This document shows, piece after piece, positions 21,001 to 30,895 of a stretch of 64,000 bases of DNA (position 1 is the stretch's first letter; each line of letters starts with the position of its first letter). The position numbers and the translations under genes are program-made. The notes below the pieces were generated by a model. The model saw only the letters and a program-made list of their open reading frames with translations, did no database searches and was not told where the DNA came from. Origin of the DNA: Strigamia acuminata (Eukaryota > Arthropoda > Chilopoda > Geophilomorpha > Linotaeniidae); assembly GCA_949358305.1 (NCBI GenBank), contig OX442314.1, forward strand, positions 66,720,429 to 66,784,428, in the 5' to 3' direction.

Positions 21001-23669
21001 CTAAATTTAAAAAAGTGCCTCTCATTGCAGCATCTTCACCGATTAAGAAGAAAAATAAGAAAAAATTTCTTATTCCTCGACCAACTGGTAAAGGGAAAGT
21101 GACTGGAAATGCGCCGACTTCAGGTGCGCAAATTCCATCTTCTACTGGCGTAGCTACTCCTCCAACGAGGGCACCGCCGGTTACAATCCCTCCGGTTGCA
21201 CCAGCCCCAGTTGTGCAACCAACTGCAACACCAAATGCATCAGTTCCAGTTGCGCAACCAACCTCACAAGTAAAAATTCCTAATTCATCACCAGTTCGTG
21301 TTTCAGTGCCTTTACGAACTCGTAGACAGCGCTCTTTAATTCCAATTCTGATAAAGAAACGAGGAAGACCACGTAAAATTAATATTGTGCCAATTTTATC
21401 TCCTCGTGCTAAACGAGCAATAGCCACACGAACTCGGGCTAGATTAAAGGATCCATCTTTGATTCCTAAAACACCACCATGGCTACCACCCAGGTATGCG
21501 GGAACTATTAAAAAGTGGACATTTCCAAAGTTATTGAAATCACAGCAAGTAGGAAGGTTGAAGGCAGTGCGACGTAAATCCGCTATTCCTTCCCATGTGG
21601 TGAAACCCAAACCTAAATCAGTTTTAATTCCACCACCCTTACCTATCCCTACCCCTCCTGCAACTCCAATATCCACTCCTATTCCTAGTTCCATTCCTCC
21701 TTCGGCAATTATTCCAACCAGAATTCCTGCGCCAATAAATCCGTCTAGTTTTAGAAAAAAGACTGCGTCGGCGCCATCACAATTGCCGACACCTGGAACT
21801 TTGGTGGATAAAATACGACAAAATTTCCGTCGAATCACTGGAGTCCCCGCACCAATAATTCAACCTGATAGCCATCGAAGGCCTATTCCAAGACCTTCTC
21901 CTGAAATTCCAGATTTACCAACTCCTTCCCCAACTCCTTCAATTCCTATCACTGATTTTCCTATTATTTCTCCGCGTCAACATTCTGAACCAGTGATGTA
22001 TGACGATGCGGCGGGACCATCAGGACAGCAGAGGCCAGAGGGATATACTTCGGACCCGGATTCTGACTCTACATCATCTGAAGACAGTTTTGGACCCATT
22101 CGTGACATGTCGCCACCAACGAGGAATTATTATGCGCCCCCAACATCAGCGCGAAGAACTCCATCGAGATTGCGTCCGCGACGGGAAAGGACAGTAATTG
22201 AAGATTCGAGGACTGAAGCAGAGAAGCAAGCCGAATTGGAGCACGATCCACCAATTGAACATCCTCCGTTCGAGCTGTTGCCTACTGCTGCTGAAATCAT
22301 TGCTGCGCAAAGACAGGATCCCTGGTCGCGTGAGTTGATATTTTATTTAACTGCCCAAATGTTACCACTTGATCCAGATGAGGCTGCCAAAATTGTGGCT
22401 AACGCGCAGGATTTCGGCATGTATAAAGAGATGTTATGTCGCTTCCCTCCTGTCCATATTAATGAAATTAGAAAGAGGCGCCAAATATATCTCCCATTTG
22501 AACTTAGAGAAAGATATTTCCGCGCAATGCACTATCCTCCCGTAGTTGGGCATATGGGGCAAGAACGAACACTCCATCGCATTAAATCGCGCGTATTTTG
22601 GCCAAAAATGCGCGAAGATATTCGAACATGGATACAGGTTTGCGAAGCGTGTCAAAGAGCTAAACCCCTTAACAGACTCCCATATGGAAAAATGATAATG
22701 TCCAGATCGCGCCATCTTTTCTCTGCTATCTACATCGACTATTACGGCAAGAAACCTCGATCCACAGAGGGACATTGCTATGCCTTTGTGATGGTCGACT
22801 CTGCTAGCCGATGGTTAGACGTACGTCTAACCGAAAACTCAAATATAGCCACTACGGTGAAACAAATTCAGAAATTCTGCAAAAGATGGGGTTTTCCCAA
22901 GATAATTATTAGCGACAATGCGCCTGCTTTTCGCTCACCAGAGTTTCGTAGTCAAATCCAGCAACTTGGCGCAATAAATAGATATACCGCCGCATATCAC
23001 CCGCAAGGTAATATTGCGGAAAGGCTTAACCAATCATTAAAGAACTGTATATTAGCATATATTGATGATGACCATACTAGATGGGACGTCAACATTGGCT
23101 ATTTCGTGCTCGCGATTAATTCAGCGTATCAAATTTCTTTAAAGTATTCACCCTTTAAAATGGTAACAGGCCAGGAAGCTCGATTTCCGGGCGACCTGGA
23201 TAGCGACACGGATGACGGAGAACCATTGCCCCCCGTGGAAGCTGAGAATTTACACGAACATATGCGTAGAATGCGAGAAAGCGCGATTAACAACTTGCGC
23301 GAGTCCCAAATTCGACACAAAAAATGGTTCGATTTAAAACGGCGCCCCCATGACTTCCGTCCTGGCGACTGGGTAACCTTGCGCAATCGGCAACCCTCGT
23401 CTGCCGATAAACAATTCGCAGCAGGTTTACGCCAACGGACTGAAGGTGTATATATTATACATAGATTGGTGGGTCCCAATACAGTAATCCTAATGGATGA
23501 AAACGGCCAAAAAACCCAGCCTTATAATGTCGTGGAATTGCGACATTGGTTTTTTGCCGAGGCCAACTTTTTAACTTTAAAAGACGTTGAAATTATTGAT
23601 AAACATGTTGAAATTTTTACTGTCAACACTTTAGATATTTTTTCTGCCTATTTTCTTTCATTTGAGTAA
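18024..23669 (+). CDS. pol: Gypsy-1 Pol polyprotein (protease, RT, RNase H, AT-hook linker, integrase)
   Basis: 1881 aa, opening at its own ATG inside the gag stop (-1 frame relative to gag). Domains: protease LLDSGAQ with Asp178 and LLGRDF downstream; reverse transcriptase about 530-770 with YIDD at 674-677; RNase H from about 820 (TDAS, Asp824; DALSR at the end); integrase zinc finger starting at His1503 (H...H...CEAC); catalytic D1572, D1631, E1666; a C-terminal SH3-like segment (RPGDWVTLRN). Between RNase H and integrase is an unusual basic Pro/Ser/Thr-rich stretch of about 450 residues. It contains an AT-hook (KKRGRPRK, around 1111-1118). All key catalytic residues are present. The zinc finger and DDE motifs fit a Ty3/gypsy integrase. 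Expression may be by reinitiation at ATGA or by frameshifting in the 57-nt shared open stretch (17967-18023). Confidence 0.95.
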   Translation: MSRPALRAKRLKSKRRASPLINLKEDNPSQVNSTTSPTVITLSEYKPVSSVISSSSSIITSATKASDLQTAVPEAVKDELPKLTDLQPVISKKNPKVTIVSKITKTLPIIKSTSSATTTEAPKEVISPMKVSFVMLTPEELKETQEPIIEITRGDRLCKKAPCVKISWANVACTALLDSGAQTCVMSEDVFQQLHEKMGLDFVNLHERVQVASGDIVDSTKSMQLALRAPIGIIKFICMVLPDAKMDMLLGRDFCTAAGIDIDHARQQWSMVGSNEIRKFMTYEEAKKSESILVLPFAPEETQDPSNPPAAISEIVPTKILRKPDPVSEINCLLLAYRPLQQEIFEYPHDDAQYRVKQVRHRAQRKWSNIWSPKRKETSKISSNLKKTISRKLTLSQFRRLRRLRRKINVIRPIAKQLVAQRAKDINAKKESKINIFSIAQPDNGGNNSKMNINDINFLQYQPSGDPTDLDWIYHQLWNQLTVPQIKLLIKTLQPVSQIFREEIGLCNNTEYEVNLKPDFRPIHVPVRPVNPAKKAIIDKYIDKKLQQGIIRRSQSDCAVAPVVVPKKTGEWRTAMDFRPINAQTIPDVYPLPDIDNIFAYLGGAHWFSIIDGREAFHQIGVRKGDERYLAFITHRGLFEYVRMPFGPINGPATLQRAMNKTLAKYLYKFVFVYIDDVIIFSRTFEEHVQHLRLVLEELFNAGFTMNANKTELCQKRLEVLGHIVESGQITPNPKKVVAIQNYPAPTNLRELQRFKGMVGYYQSFIANFSKISEVFRPLLKKDATWIWTDAQQLAFEYLKDQIAIPTLKRRFPSWKKPFILQTDASYSGLGAALMQLNDEGVRIPIAFASRALNSAEKNYKVTEIECLAAVWGVKRFRAYLEMMPFYLESDHQSLKWLFQQREPTGRLARWVLSLSDYKFTFLHCSGCKNKVADALSRAPVDPPEVDDEDDSPEVDEACYLAYFDDCNEWPALNIIKELPKDINLQFRKLFKSKFKKVPLIAASSPIKKKNKKKFLIPRPTGKGKVTGNAPTSGAQIPSSTGVATPPTRAPPVTIPPVAPAPVVQPTATPNASVPVAQPTSQVKIPNSSPVRVSVPLRTRRQRSLIPILIKKRGRPRKINIVPILSPRAKRAIATRTRARLKDPSLIPKTPPWLPPRYAGTIKKWTFPKLLKSQQVGRLKAVRRKSAIPSHVVKPKPKSVLIPPPLPIPTPPATPISTPIPSSIPPSAIIPTRIPAPINPSSFRKKTASAPSQLPTPGTLVDKIRQNFRRITGVPAPIIQPDSHRRPIPRPSPEIPDLPTPSPTPSIPITDFPIISPRQHSEPVMYDDAAGPSGQQRPEGYTSDPDSDSTSSEDSFGPIRDMSPPTRNYYAPPTSARRTPSRLRPRRERTVIEDSRTEAEKQAELEHDPPIEHPPFELLPTAAEIIAAQRQDPWSRELIFYLTAQMLPLDPDEAAKIVANAQDFGMYKEMLCRFPPVHINEIRKRRQIYLPFELRERYFRAMHYPPVVGHMGQERTLHRIKSRVFWPKMREDIRTWIQVCEACQRAKPLNRLPYGKMIMSRSRHLFSAIYIDYYGKKPRSTEGHCYAFVMVDSASRWLDVRLTENSNIATTVKQIQKFCKRWGFPKIIISDNAPAFRSPEFRSQIQQLGAINRYTAAYHPQGNIAERLNQSLKNCILAYIDDDHTRWDVNIGYFVLAINSAYQISLKYSPFKMVTGQEARFPGDLDSDTDDGEPLPPVEAENLHEHMRRMRESAINNLRESQIRHKKWFDLKRRPHDFRPGDWVTLRNRQPSSADKQFAAGLRQRTEGVYIIHRLVGPNTVILMDENGQKTQPYNVVELRHWFFAEANFLTLKDVEIIDKHVEIFTVNTLDIFSAYFLSFE

Positions 23670-23681
23670 TTTTCTTCTATT

Positions 23682-23717
<36 letters not shown>

Positions 23718-24479
23718 AAAACACACACGAAACAACAAAAAAAAAAAAACCAAGTGTAATCCGGTGTAAATCTATCTTTACTACCTATTTTGTTTAAAAA
23801 CTATTTTTCCCTTTATTTTAAATTTATTCATCCTAATTTTTATGTTTTATGTTATTTTATGTTTTCTTTATATTTTATATTTAATGTTTTGTGTTATGTA
23901 TTTTATGTTCATATTCGGTCACTCGAAAATGGCTAAGTCCATTTCAATCAGGGACTATGTCCGTCACCAGAGTGCGCAATGCCAATTAACCTCTAAACAA
24001 TAGCACGTGGCTATTTCCACAATTCATTTAAATTATTCAATTAATATAATTTATGCGCACTTTATTTAAATTAATATTCTGTGTTCTGAATTATTACTTG
24101 TTTATCTCACCATCCTTATTTAATCACTTAAAAACAAGAGTTTTGAGCGAAGACAACCTTCGCTAACTTCCGAATTCCAACACTGAATGTCGCCCTTCAA
24201 TTGCAATTAGTTAGTGTTTAACCTCGAACCCGACTTTATTACATGTGCGAGTTTTCAATCGTTCATCGAAGCTTCTCGAAGCAAAGTTTTACGACTCGTT
24301 ACATTCCTAGGAATATTCTTTAGTCCTCGTTGTTTGTTTCGTTCTGTGCGCGTTCGTGTTGTTGCGCGTCGTAATTGTGAGTATCGTTTGTCAAGCGTAT
24401 TATTTGTTCTGTGTATTTATATAAGCATTGCCTCCACCAACCTAGGCGCATTATATTCCTAACGAATATTGAAACCAAC
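23670..24479 (+). other. Pol-to-third-gene spacer of Gypsy-1
   Basis: 810 bp of AT-rich non-coding DNA. It begins with a run of 29 A (23686-23714), followed by a second A-rich run. A TATA-like TATTTATATAAG lies at about 24414-24425, 55 bp before the third gene, and could be an internal promoter. A spliced mRNA is an alternative. Scattered GCGCA motifs. Confidence 0.6.
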
Positions 24480-26756
24480 ATGGCTTCCAATCGGGACGAG
24501 GAACCCTTTGTAGAGACATTCGGTATGGGTTTTCCGAGCCACGAGATATGCCCAGTCTGCTCAGGTCACGGTATGGAGGAGGACCCGCCGCGAGCCGCTC
24601 TCACCTGTCGAGCATGCAACGGGAATGGAGACTTGCCGAGGGATCTATTCGCGGTTTGGATGAGACAGATGTTTGGATGGGCGTTGCGTCGACGCAGGCA
24701 AGACAACATTAATATTGGCGGTGTTACGTTTCCACCGTTTAGGGCGCTCAACGGGAGCCCGGCTTCAGTTCTGCGATTCGAGACGGTACATCGCTGGTAT
24801 TGGCAGCGTGCGCGACGAGTGGCGCAGACGAATCATATTAACCTTCGACAATGGATTTACCCTGGCACCAACATCGCCCAACTTCTTGATTCACCGGCTG
24901 AGGACCCATTACACCGTGAACAGTCGTCAACGCGTGCAATAATGGGACGAGAAGTTATTTCATCTCTTCAGGGGACTATCGATAGTAATGTACACCAGGT
25001 TCAAGAGGCTATTGCACGGGCTGTTGCGCATTTGTCGGATTTGCCAGTCGAATCTGATAATAGCTGGAGCAGTGGTGACGATGATGATGCGTTATTTGCA
25101 AGCGCCTCGTCGCGGTTTGAAGCGCAACCCAGCCTGACACCTGCAACTCCGGATTTGACTTTGAATTTATGTTGTGAATGCGACAGTGCAGTATCGGACG
25201 GAATGATAGAACAGGAAAACGAGGAGATTGAGCGGGAACGGGCCAGCACGCCGCCAGTGCGAGACTGTGGATCCGAGTTGAGTATTACTCCGCCATTATT
25301 AGGACCAATCAATGAGGTAATCATCGAGACACCTCCTGATCAAGTTATAAATGCGCAAGGACCTGAGAAGAAAGCAAGGGATCCGCGTACAGTCAATTTG
25401 CCACAATCCCCAACCAGAAGACCAACCTCAGGTGAACTGAGTAGGCGAGCAACAGTAAAGATTGTACCTCGTGAGACTTCGCAAAAATCCAAAATTCCTG
25501 TCCTTGTATCCCATTTTCGAGTGGTACCAAATGCACCCCCAGGAAATACTAGCGCAACTATACCTCCTGATAGTACAGTAACTATCTCTGATCGATTATA
25601 CCTGACAGGGTCTCATTTAGAATCAGCGCAACCCCAGCTGGGCGATGGTACATCAACAACTACGTCAGCTACTCATTGTGATTTATTCACAGACAGGTCT
25701 GGAATTAGCACAAAACCGGTGCATACGTTTGAAGTTATTTACGATTTATTGAACCGATATGAGGTAAATGTATATGCGCAAGATGTGCATTCCTCACCAT
25801 CCAGATTCTATATGGAGCGTCGAGGTTGGATAACTTTGATAAATTTTATGATGGACCGTGATTTTAATATCCTACAAGCCGATTTTCAAGAAGTATTTAA
25901 CGAAATGCTTCTACGCATACGTACCATGTCCAACCAGATCCAGCATCGCTTGAGTCAATGTGACCTTTACGACCGCGTAAATGCGCTGGAGTTATTAATA
26001 TGGGTAATGCATGAGGAGGTCTCCCAAGTGCTTCACCAGGTTTTAAGGCGACGTGAGCAACGCGAGGGAGGCGACGAACGACAAAATCCGGAATACCGAA
26101 GAAGGTATGAAATAGAGAGGAAACGACTCGCCGACCGACATCACGTAGATAGAAGGGGAGGCGACGAGCGACGAAATCTGGAATATATGCGAAGATATGA
26201 GATGGAGATAGAACGGCTCGGCGAGCGACATTGGGCAGATAGACGAGCAGTGGAGGAGGCTAGTGAGGATGAGTTTAAACGACGACGGGAACGGACCCGC
26301 TTAACCGAATTGCGCGAAATACGGTGTTCGACTGTCTATCGATACGTGTTCCTGCCTCCTGCCCCACGCACAAGACGAGGTGAGTGGGATGCAACCCAAC
26401 CATTCATAACTTTGGAACTTCTTCCCAGCTTGATGCCTCCCACCACGATTCGTTGTAATTTTGCTGAGGGAGAACGAGGATGTCTCCAATTTGATATGTC
26501 GATTCGGGCTCAGCGACAGCTTTTCCGATCTTTAGCCATTGCGGACTTGCATATGTTTCGTTCGGAGGCTGATCCGCTGTTGCATCTTCTCTACCGAAGG
26601 TATGGAGAATATTTTTTAGTTCACTGTCTTTTCGAAATAAATCGGCAGGGCGCACGTACATTCCAAGATGCGCGACGTGTTGTGGTAGAAGTGGCATTTA
26701 ATATGCTAATTTATTTCCGAGATCCTCAACATCGTCAAACCTTGGAATTCGAGTGA
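24480..26756 (+). CDS. Gypsy-1 third protein with DnaJ-type CxxCxGxG pair; function unknown
   Basis: 758 aa from the ATG at 24480 (context ACCAACATGG); the frame is open further upstream but without another ATG. It sits where env lies in retrovirus-like gypsy elements, but no signal peptide or membrane segment is seen, so it is probably not an envelope. Near the N-terminus are two motifs, CPVCSGHG (24-31) and CRACNGNG (43-50), matching the CxxCxGxG repeat of DnaJ zinc fingers. Two such motifs could bind one zinc. The middle is low-complexity and acidic. A ~32-residue segment rich in Arg/Glu is tandemly duplicated (cores GGDERQNPEYRRRYE and GGDERRNLEYMRRYE, about 535-600). The C-terminal ~130 residues look globular. 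No homolog is recognised. As Gag lacks a zinc knuckle, a nucleic-acid or chaperone role is a guess. Confidence 0.8.
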   Translation: MASNRDEEPFVETFGMGFPSHEICPVCSGHGMEEDPPRAALTCRACNGNGDLPRDLFAVWMRQMFGWALRRRRQDNINIGGVTFPPFRALNGSPASVLRFETVHRWYWQRARRVAQTNHINLRQWIYPGTNIAQLLDSPAEDPLHREQSSTRAIMGREVISSLQGTIDSNVHQVQEAIARAVAHLSDLPVESDNSWSSGDDDDALFASASSRFEAQPSLTPATPDLTLNLCCECDSAVSDGMIEQENEEIERERASTPPVRDCGSELSITPPLLGPINEVIIETPPDQVINAQGPEKKARDPRTVNLPQSPTRRPTSGELSRRATVKIVPRETSQKSKIPVLVSHFRVVPNAPPGNTSATIPPDSTVTISDRLYLTGSHLESAQPQLGDGTSTTTSATHCDLFTDRSGISTKPVHTFEVIYDLLNRYEVNVYAQDVHSSPSRFYMERRGWITLINFMMDRDFNILQADFQEVFNEMLLRIRTMSNQIQHRLSQCDLYDRVNALELLIWVMHEEVSQVLHQVLRRREQREGGDERQNPEYRRRYEIERKRLADRHHVDRRGGDERRNLEYMRRYEMEIERLGERHWADRRAVEEASEDEFKRRRERTRLTELREIRCSTVYRYVFLPPAPRTRRGEWDATQPFITLELLPSLMPPTTIRCNFAEGERGCLQFDMSIRAQRQLFRSLAIADLHMFRSEADPLLHLLYRRYGEYFLVHCLFEINRQGARTFQDARRVVVEVAFNMLIYFRDPQHRQTLEFE

Positions 26757-28621
26757 ACAACAATCCTAAACGTGACTTTGTGTGCTCAAGTTTTCTGCGA
26801 ATTGAAGTCGGGAGATCACATCAATGGGCGCTTCGTAAAATTCCTCCGCTTCGGCGTTGAGTTGAAGGACTTGATGCGAGGATCCTGGTGATTTGCGAAG
26901 ACTTTGTGCGCACTTTAACCTACTATTCATCATTATTTTGTGTTTTCATCATCATTTAACCCGAATTGTGTCCAAAATGCGCCGCCAGATCGTGGATCTC
27001 TGGTAAATGCCCTAATAAAACATCTCCGCATTTGTGCGTTGAGTTTGGGCTGGCCTGCATTTAAAAATCCTCACGGTATCCACAACCAACATTCATCATC
27101 ATCTTTAAATCTTCATCATTTTCCCGTTCCGCCATGCGATTCCATTGATGAGGCGCTCCGTAAAACATCTCTCGAGTTGGAGGACTTGATGGAACGAGCT
27201 TGGGCAGCGGTAATGTGTCGATTTGAAGAACAAATAATTATTATTAGTGTTTCATCATAAATGTTATTATTTTTGCGCAAGTTTTCTACTGTGATAATCC
27301 TCACTGATAATTTATATTTTTGTTTAACTATTTTTACGTTTTTAGTGCTTTAGAATCGGACAATTGGATTTTTAGTGCTACCATTATATTTTGTTTAAGC
27401 GCAATTATGATTTTTGATAATTTTTCTAGTTATATTATTGATATATCTATTCTATTTTAATTATTTTGATATCTTTTTGTGCCATAATCATTCCAGAATT
27501 ATCTTTATTTAATTATGATAATTTCTTCCGAAGTTTAGGAATTTAATTTCATTTCAGTTAAATTTTATTTTTAGCGCAATTATTCTGGAATGATTCAAGT
27601 TAGTATTCAATGTTTTCATTTATTTAATGAATGTTTTTTCTATGGATATTTAATATTTAATCAAGATTATTGTGATATTTAACTAATTTTTTATGATTAC
27701 TTTGATTCTGTGATATTTGAGATCAACGTGTTTAATTCCGTGGCAATACGAGTTGTATTGTGCGCGCGGGTATTTGTTATGTTTCTAATATTATATTTTT
27801 GTTTTCCATTTCATTCATAGAATTAATAACTTACTTATCCTTGCGCAAAGTTTCGCGCATTCATTTTTAAAAGTTCCTATTAACCTGAAATCATACTTAC
27901 CTTATGCAGGTTGCATAATTTTGTACCTTACCTTTTTTGTGTATTTGTTTTGCGCGATTATGCGCATCCTACCATAACATAAATACCCAATTTGATATTA
28001 ATAAATCCCATCACGATTCCTGATAATTCTCATGTGTCGGCTCTTTATTTTTGTTTAATTTAAAGTTGTTTATTCGATGATTTTTATATAGGAAGCAGAA
28101 GTTTGTTTATACAAAAAAGTAAAAGTGTTTAAAATTTTTATTTCATAAATTGTTTGGGTAAAATGTATAGACTCTCGTCCGTCCTAGGTATTGTCGGCCC
28201 CTTTAGGTTTAGTGTTCGCCCTCCTTGTGTCGTCCCTGTTCGTCTTGTGATTTCGAGTAAAATGATTTAAAATTTACCATTGTGACTTTACAAAAAATCT
28301 TAGTTTAAATTTGTTTTCGAAAGCCATGGTGATTTATTAATTCTTTGTTTTTAATAATTTAATTGATTTTTGATATTTAATCTAGTATTGTTTAACTTTT
28401 GTTTATTATTTTGACAAGGTTGTTAAATCTTTGCACCACGTGCATCCTTTTAGACAGAGTTGTTAAGTCTTTGCGCAGACGCGCATCATTTTTTGTTTAA
28501 TTTATTTAATTTATTTTTTGAGAATTTGTATAGTTTTTGCGCATAGCGCATTATTATTGTATGACTTTCCTTGTCTCTTATCCTTTTATTCTCTTCGATA
28601 AATCTCGAATAATAAAAGCCT
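26757..28621 (+). other. Gypsy-1 3' non-coding tail
   Basis: About 1.9 kb, strongly AT-rich, with no sustained open frame apart from a 106-codon one at 26940-27260 lacking recognisable features. Punctuated by GCGCA, TTGCGC and GCGCAT. AATAAA at 28610-28615 is just before the polypurine tract. Confidence 0.7.
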
Positions 28622-28634
28622 AAGGGGGGAGGGA
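28622..28634 (+). other. Gypsy-1 polypurine tract
   Basis: AAGGGGGGAGGGA lies directly before the 3' LTR and should prime plus-strand synthesis. Confidence 0.9.
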
Positions 28635-29306
28635 TGTCACGGGCAGGTTACCCACCCTTCTTTTTTATTCATTTCTAACTTAGACTGACCCAATCCTAAG
28701 TTTTCTTATTTTTTCCCAATCTTTCTTTTCATCTAACATTGATGAATCATCTCTAAATATATGCGCAGCCTCATTGCGCGCATCTTATTATTTCCAACAA
28801 TTAACCTTATTTTATACCTTCCACCCCCTCACCCACTCCAATCGACCTGGTCACATGACTCATGTTTACCTGGTCGCTACTTTTATCCATAATCCACACT
28901 TCTCATACTTCTCTCAACGAGTTAACACCTCTTAGATTGAATTGAGTTTGTCAATCTTTATTTTGCGCTTTAACACGCGCCCCTTCTAATTTAACACTTA
29001 ATAGCGCCTCTTTTTGCCCACCTTTTATCCCTTCGCATGCCTGTGACATCCTACGCCCACCCGCATACGAATATCACTGCGCATACTCATTCTTTTTAAA
29101 CGTAAAGACCCACAACGTGAGATTGAGCCCGTCGAATATAAATAATGTGTGTTACAGCGAGTTAGGTTTATTCACCGTCCGATATCCGCATATGACGATG
29201 GCACAAACAGAGTAAATCTACGAACTTTGCCCGCTGATTTGCGCTAACATCACCTTGCGCGTAAATTCAGATCAAATCAATTAAACATCTAAGTTGATTC
29301 GTAACA
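28635..29306 (+). repeat. Gypsy-1 3' LTR
   Basis: 672 bp, apparently identical to 15281-15952. Followed by the AATG target copy (29307-29310). Confidence 0.95.
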
Positions 29307-30403
29307 AATGTTTGAAACCAATAAAAACTACAAAAACACACTTGTAAAAAACCCAAAACAACCCCCAGAATGAATTATTTGACTCAAATTAACCCTAAAA
29401 CGGTCTTGGAGGTCGTGCAGACGACAGAGTCGGATCGGAAGGTTGCTAAAACCTGACGCCAAAACTAGCAATGGGACAGCTAGTTAGAAAACAGCTTTTT
29501 CATCAATCATGAACGCTGAAAACCTCACCCAGGGGTAGAAAATGATGGAGAGAACGTTTTCGCCATCTAAAACGGTCTAAAACGGGTCTAAAATGCCTAA
29601 ACCGGCGCCTGGAACGTGGCGCAGTTGTTGGGTCAAATATTGTCAAAAATCAGTGGAAATTTGTCAAATACTGGCAAAAATCTGCTGAAATTTGTCAAAA
29701 ATTGCCAAATTTTGGCGCAAGTTACGTGAGGTTTGCGCGCATCCAACTATGACGAAAAATCCATGCGTGTGCACGCGCGATTTACTGGCGCGTTGGAAGC
29801 GTTAAAATAAATTTTTCCAATATCTAACACAATTTGCACCGAATTATGGCAATTTTTGACAAATTTACATGGATTTTTGCCAGTATTTGACAAATTTTCA
29901 CGGATTTTTGACAATATTTGACAAATTCCAGACAAATTTCAGACAAATTTCAATTAATTTTAGAAATTTTATGAGAAATTTCAGCAAATGTTTGAGGATT
30001 GAGGAAATCTTCTGAAATTTGTCAAATATAGGCAAAAATCTTCTGAAATTTGTCAAATACAGGCAAAAATCTGCTGAAATTTGTCAAAAATTGCCCAAAT
30101 TCCGTGCAAGTTTTGCAAGTTTTGCGCGCATCAAATCGTATGCGCGCCTATACTATTGCACGAGCGCATTGACGCGTGATGAACACCGACCACGTTTACG
30201 AAGTGAATTCGAGCTACAAAAGTATCGAGTCGCCATTCTATGATGGAAAAAAAAAATTAAGTGTAAACAAACAAAATAAAAACTTTAATATACAAGAAAC
30301 GTACAATTCCACTCAACTTTGTTTCAAATTTTATTTATTGGATCATTGAAAATAAACAGTAGTGTTGTGCACTGTACGCTTAAGTGTATACCGGCGATGC
30401 GTT

Positions 30404-30408
30404 GTTTT
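30404..30408. other. Target-site duplication of Copia-2, left copy
   Basis: GTTTT, repeated at 37529-37533. Empty site GCGTTGTTTTGTGGTGG is seen in other monomers. Confidence 0.93.
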
Positions 30409-30895
30409 TGTTGGTCTAAAGACCGTGTTTTTATCGATGAATATGTTTATTCTCTATTGATTTCGATGTTACCTTTTATTTAGCGATGTCTCATATGTAA
30501 TTCCATACTCTTGTCTTGTTCTCATATGATTTATTCTATCACCAAGTGATTTGTTCTCAATTAATGCTAATTTCCGGCACCAGAGTGCCACCACCACTGT
30601 TATCTGAATCCAACATGGCGGAACACACAGGTGTGTGTCTTCTAGCTATTTCTCCAATGTGTAATGTATATTTTCGTTTTATTAAAGTGTATATTTTATT
30701 TAAGCTTTGTGTTTATGTTTAAGCACCTTCTGTGCAAGTTTTCCAGCGCATATAAGCGGCATTAGGCCGCGCGCTTTCACGAAACGAATCGCGAACGTTC
30801 GTGCGCGAAGCACGACGCCATTTTGCGTTGCTTCGCACTTTGCAAACACGCTTCCCGTCAGTTATTCAACTGATTTCGCGCACTCCTCTGCTACA
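30409..30895 (+). repeat. Copia-2 5' LTR
   Basis: 487 bp from TGTTGGTCTAAAG to CTCTGCTACA. Contains AACATGGCGG (30612-30621, YY1-like), an ATTAAA signal near 30680 and TATAAG near 30749. Confidence 0.95.

Larger units (their letters stand above)
15281..29306 (+). mobile_element. Gypsy-1, complete 14-kb Ty3/gypsy-type retrotransposon with a third gene
   Basis: 14,026 bp with 672-bp LTRs (TG...CA) that look identical and a 4-bp target duplication. Order: LTR, primer site, gag, pol (protease, reverse transcriptase, RNase H, linker, integrase), A29 tract, spacer, third open frame, 1.9-kb AT-rich tail, polypurine tract, LTR. The integrase follows RNase H, as in Ty3/gypsy. All three frames are open, so the element may be active. 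GCGCA and TTGCGC motifs recur along its whole length, even in AT-rich parts. Confidence 0.95.

Noticed and set aside
20909-21838. 309-codon reverse frame opposite the Pro-rich linker of pol
   Set aside because: A shadow of proline-rich coding DNA, giving glycine on the other strand.
24480-26756. Envelope (env) gene in Gypsy-1
   Set aside because: Position fits, but there is no signal peptide, no membrane segment and no cleavage-site pattern.
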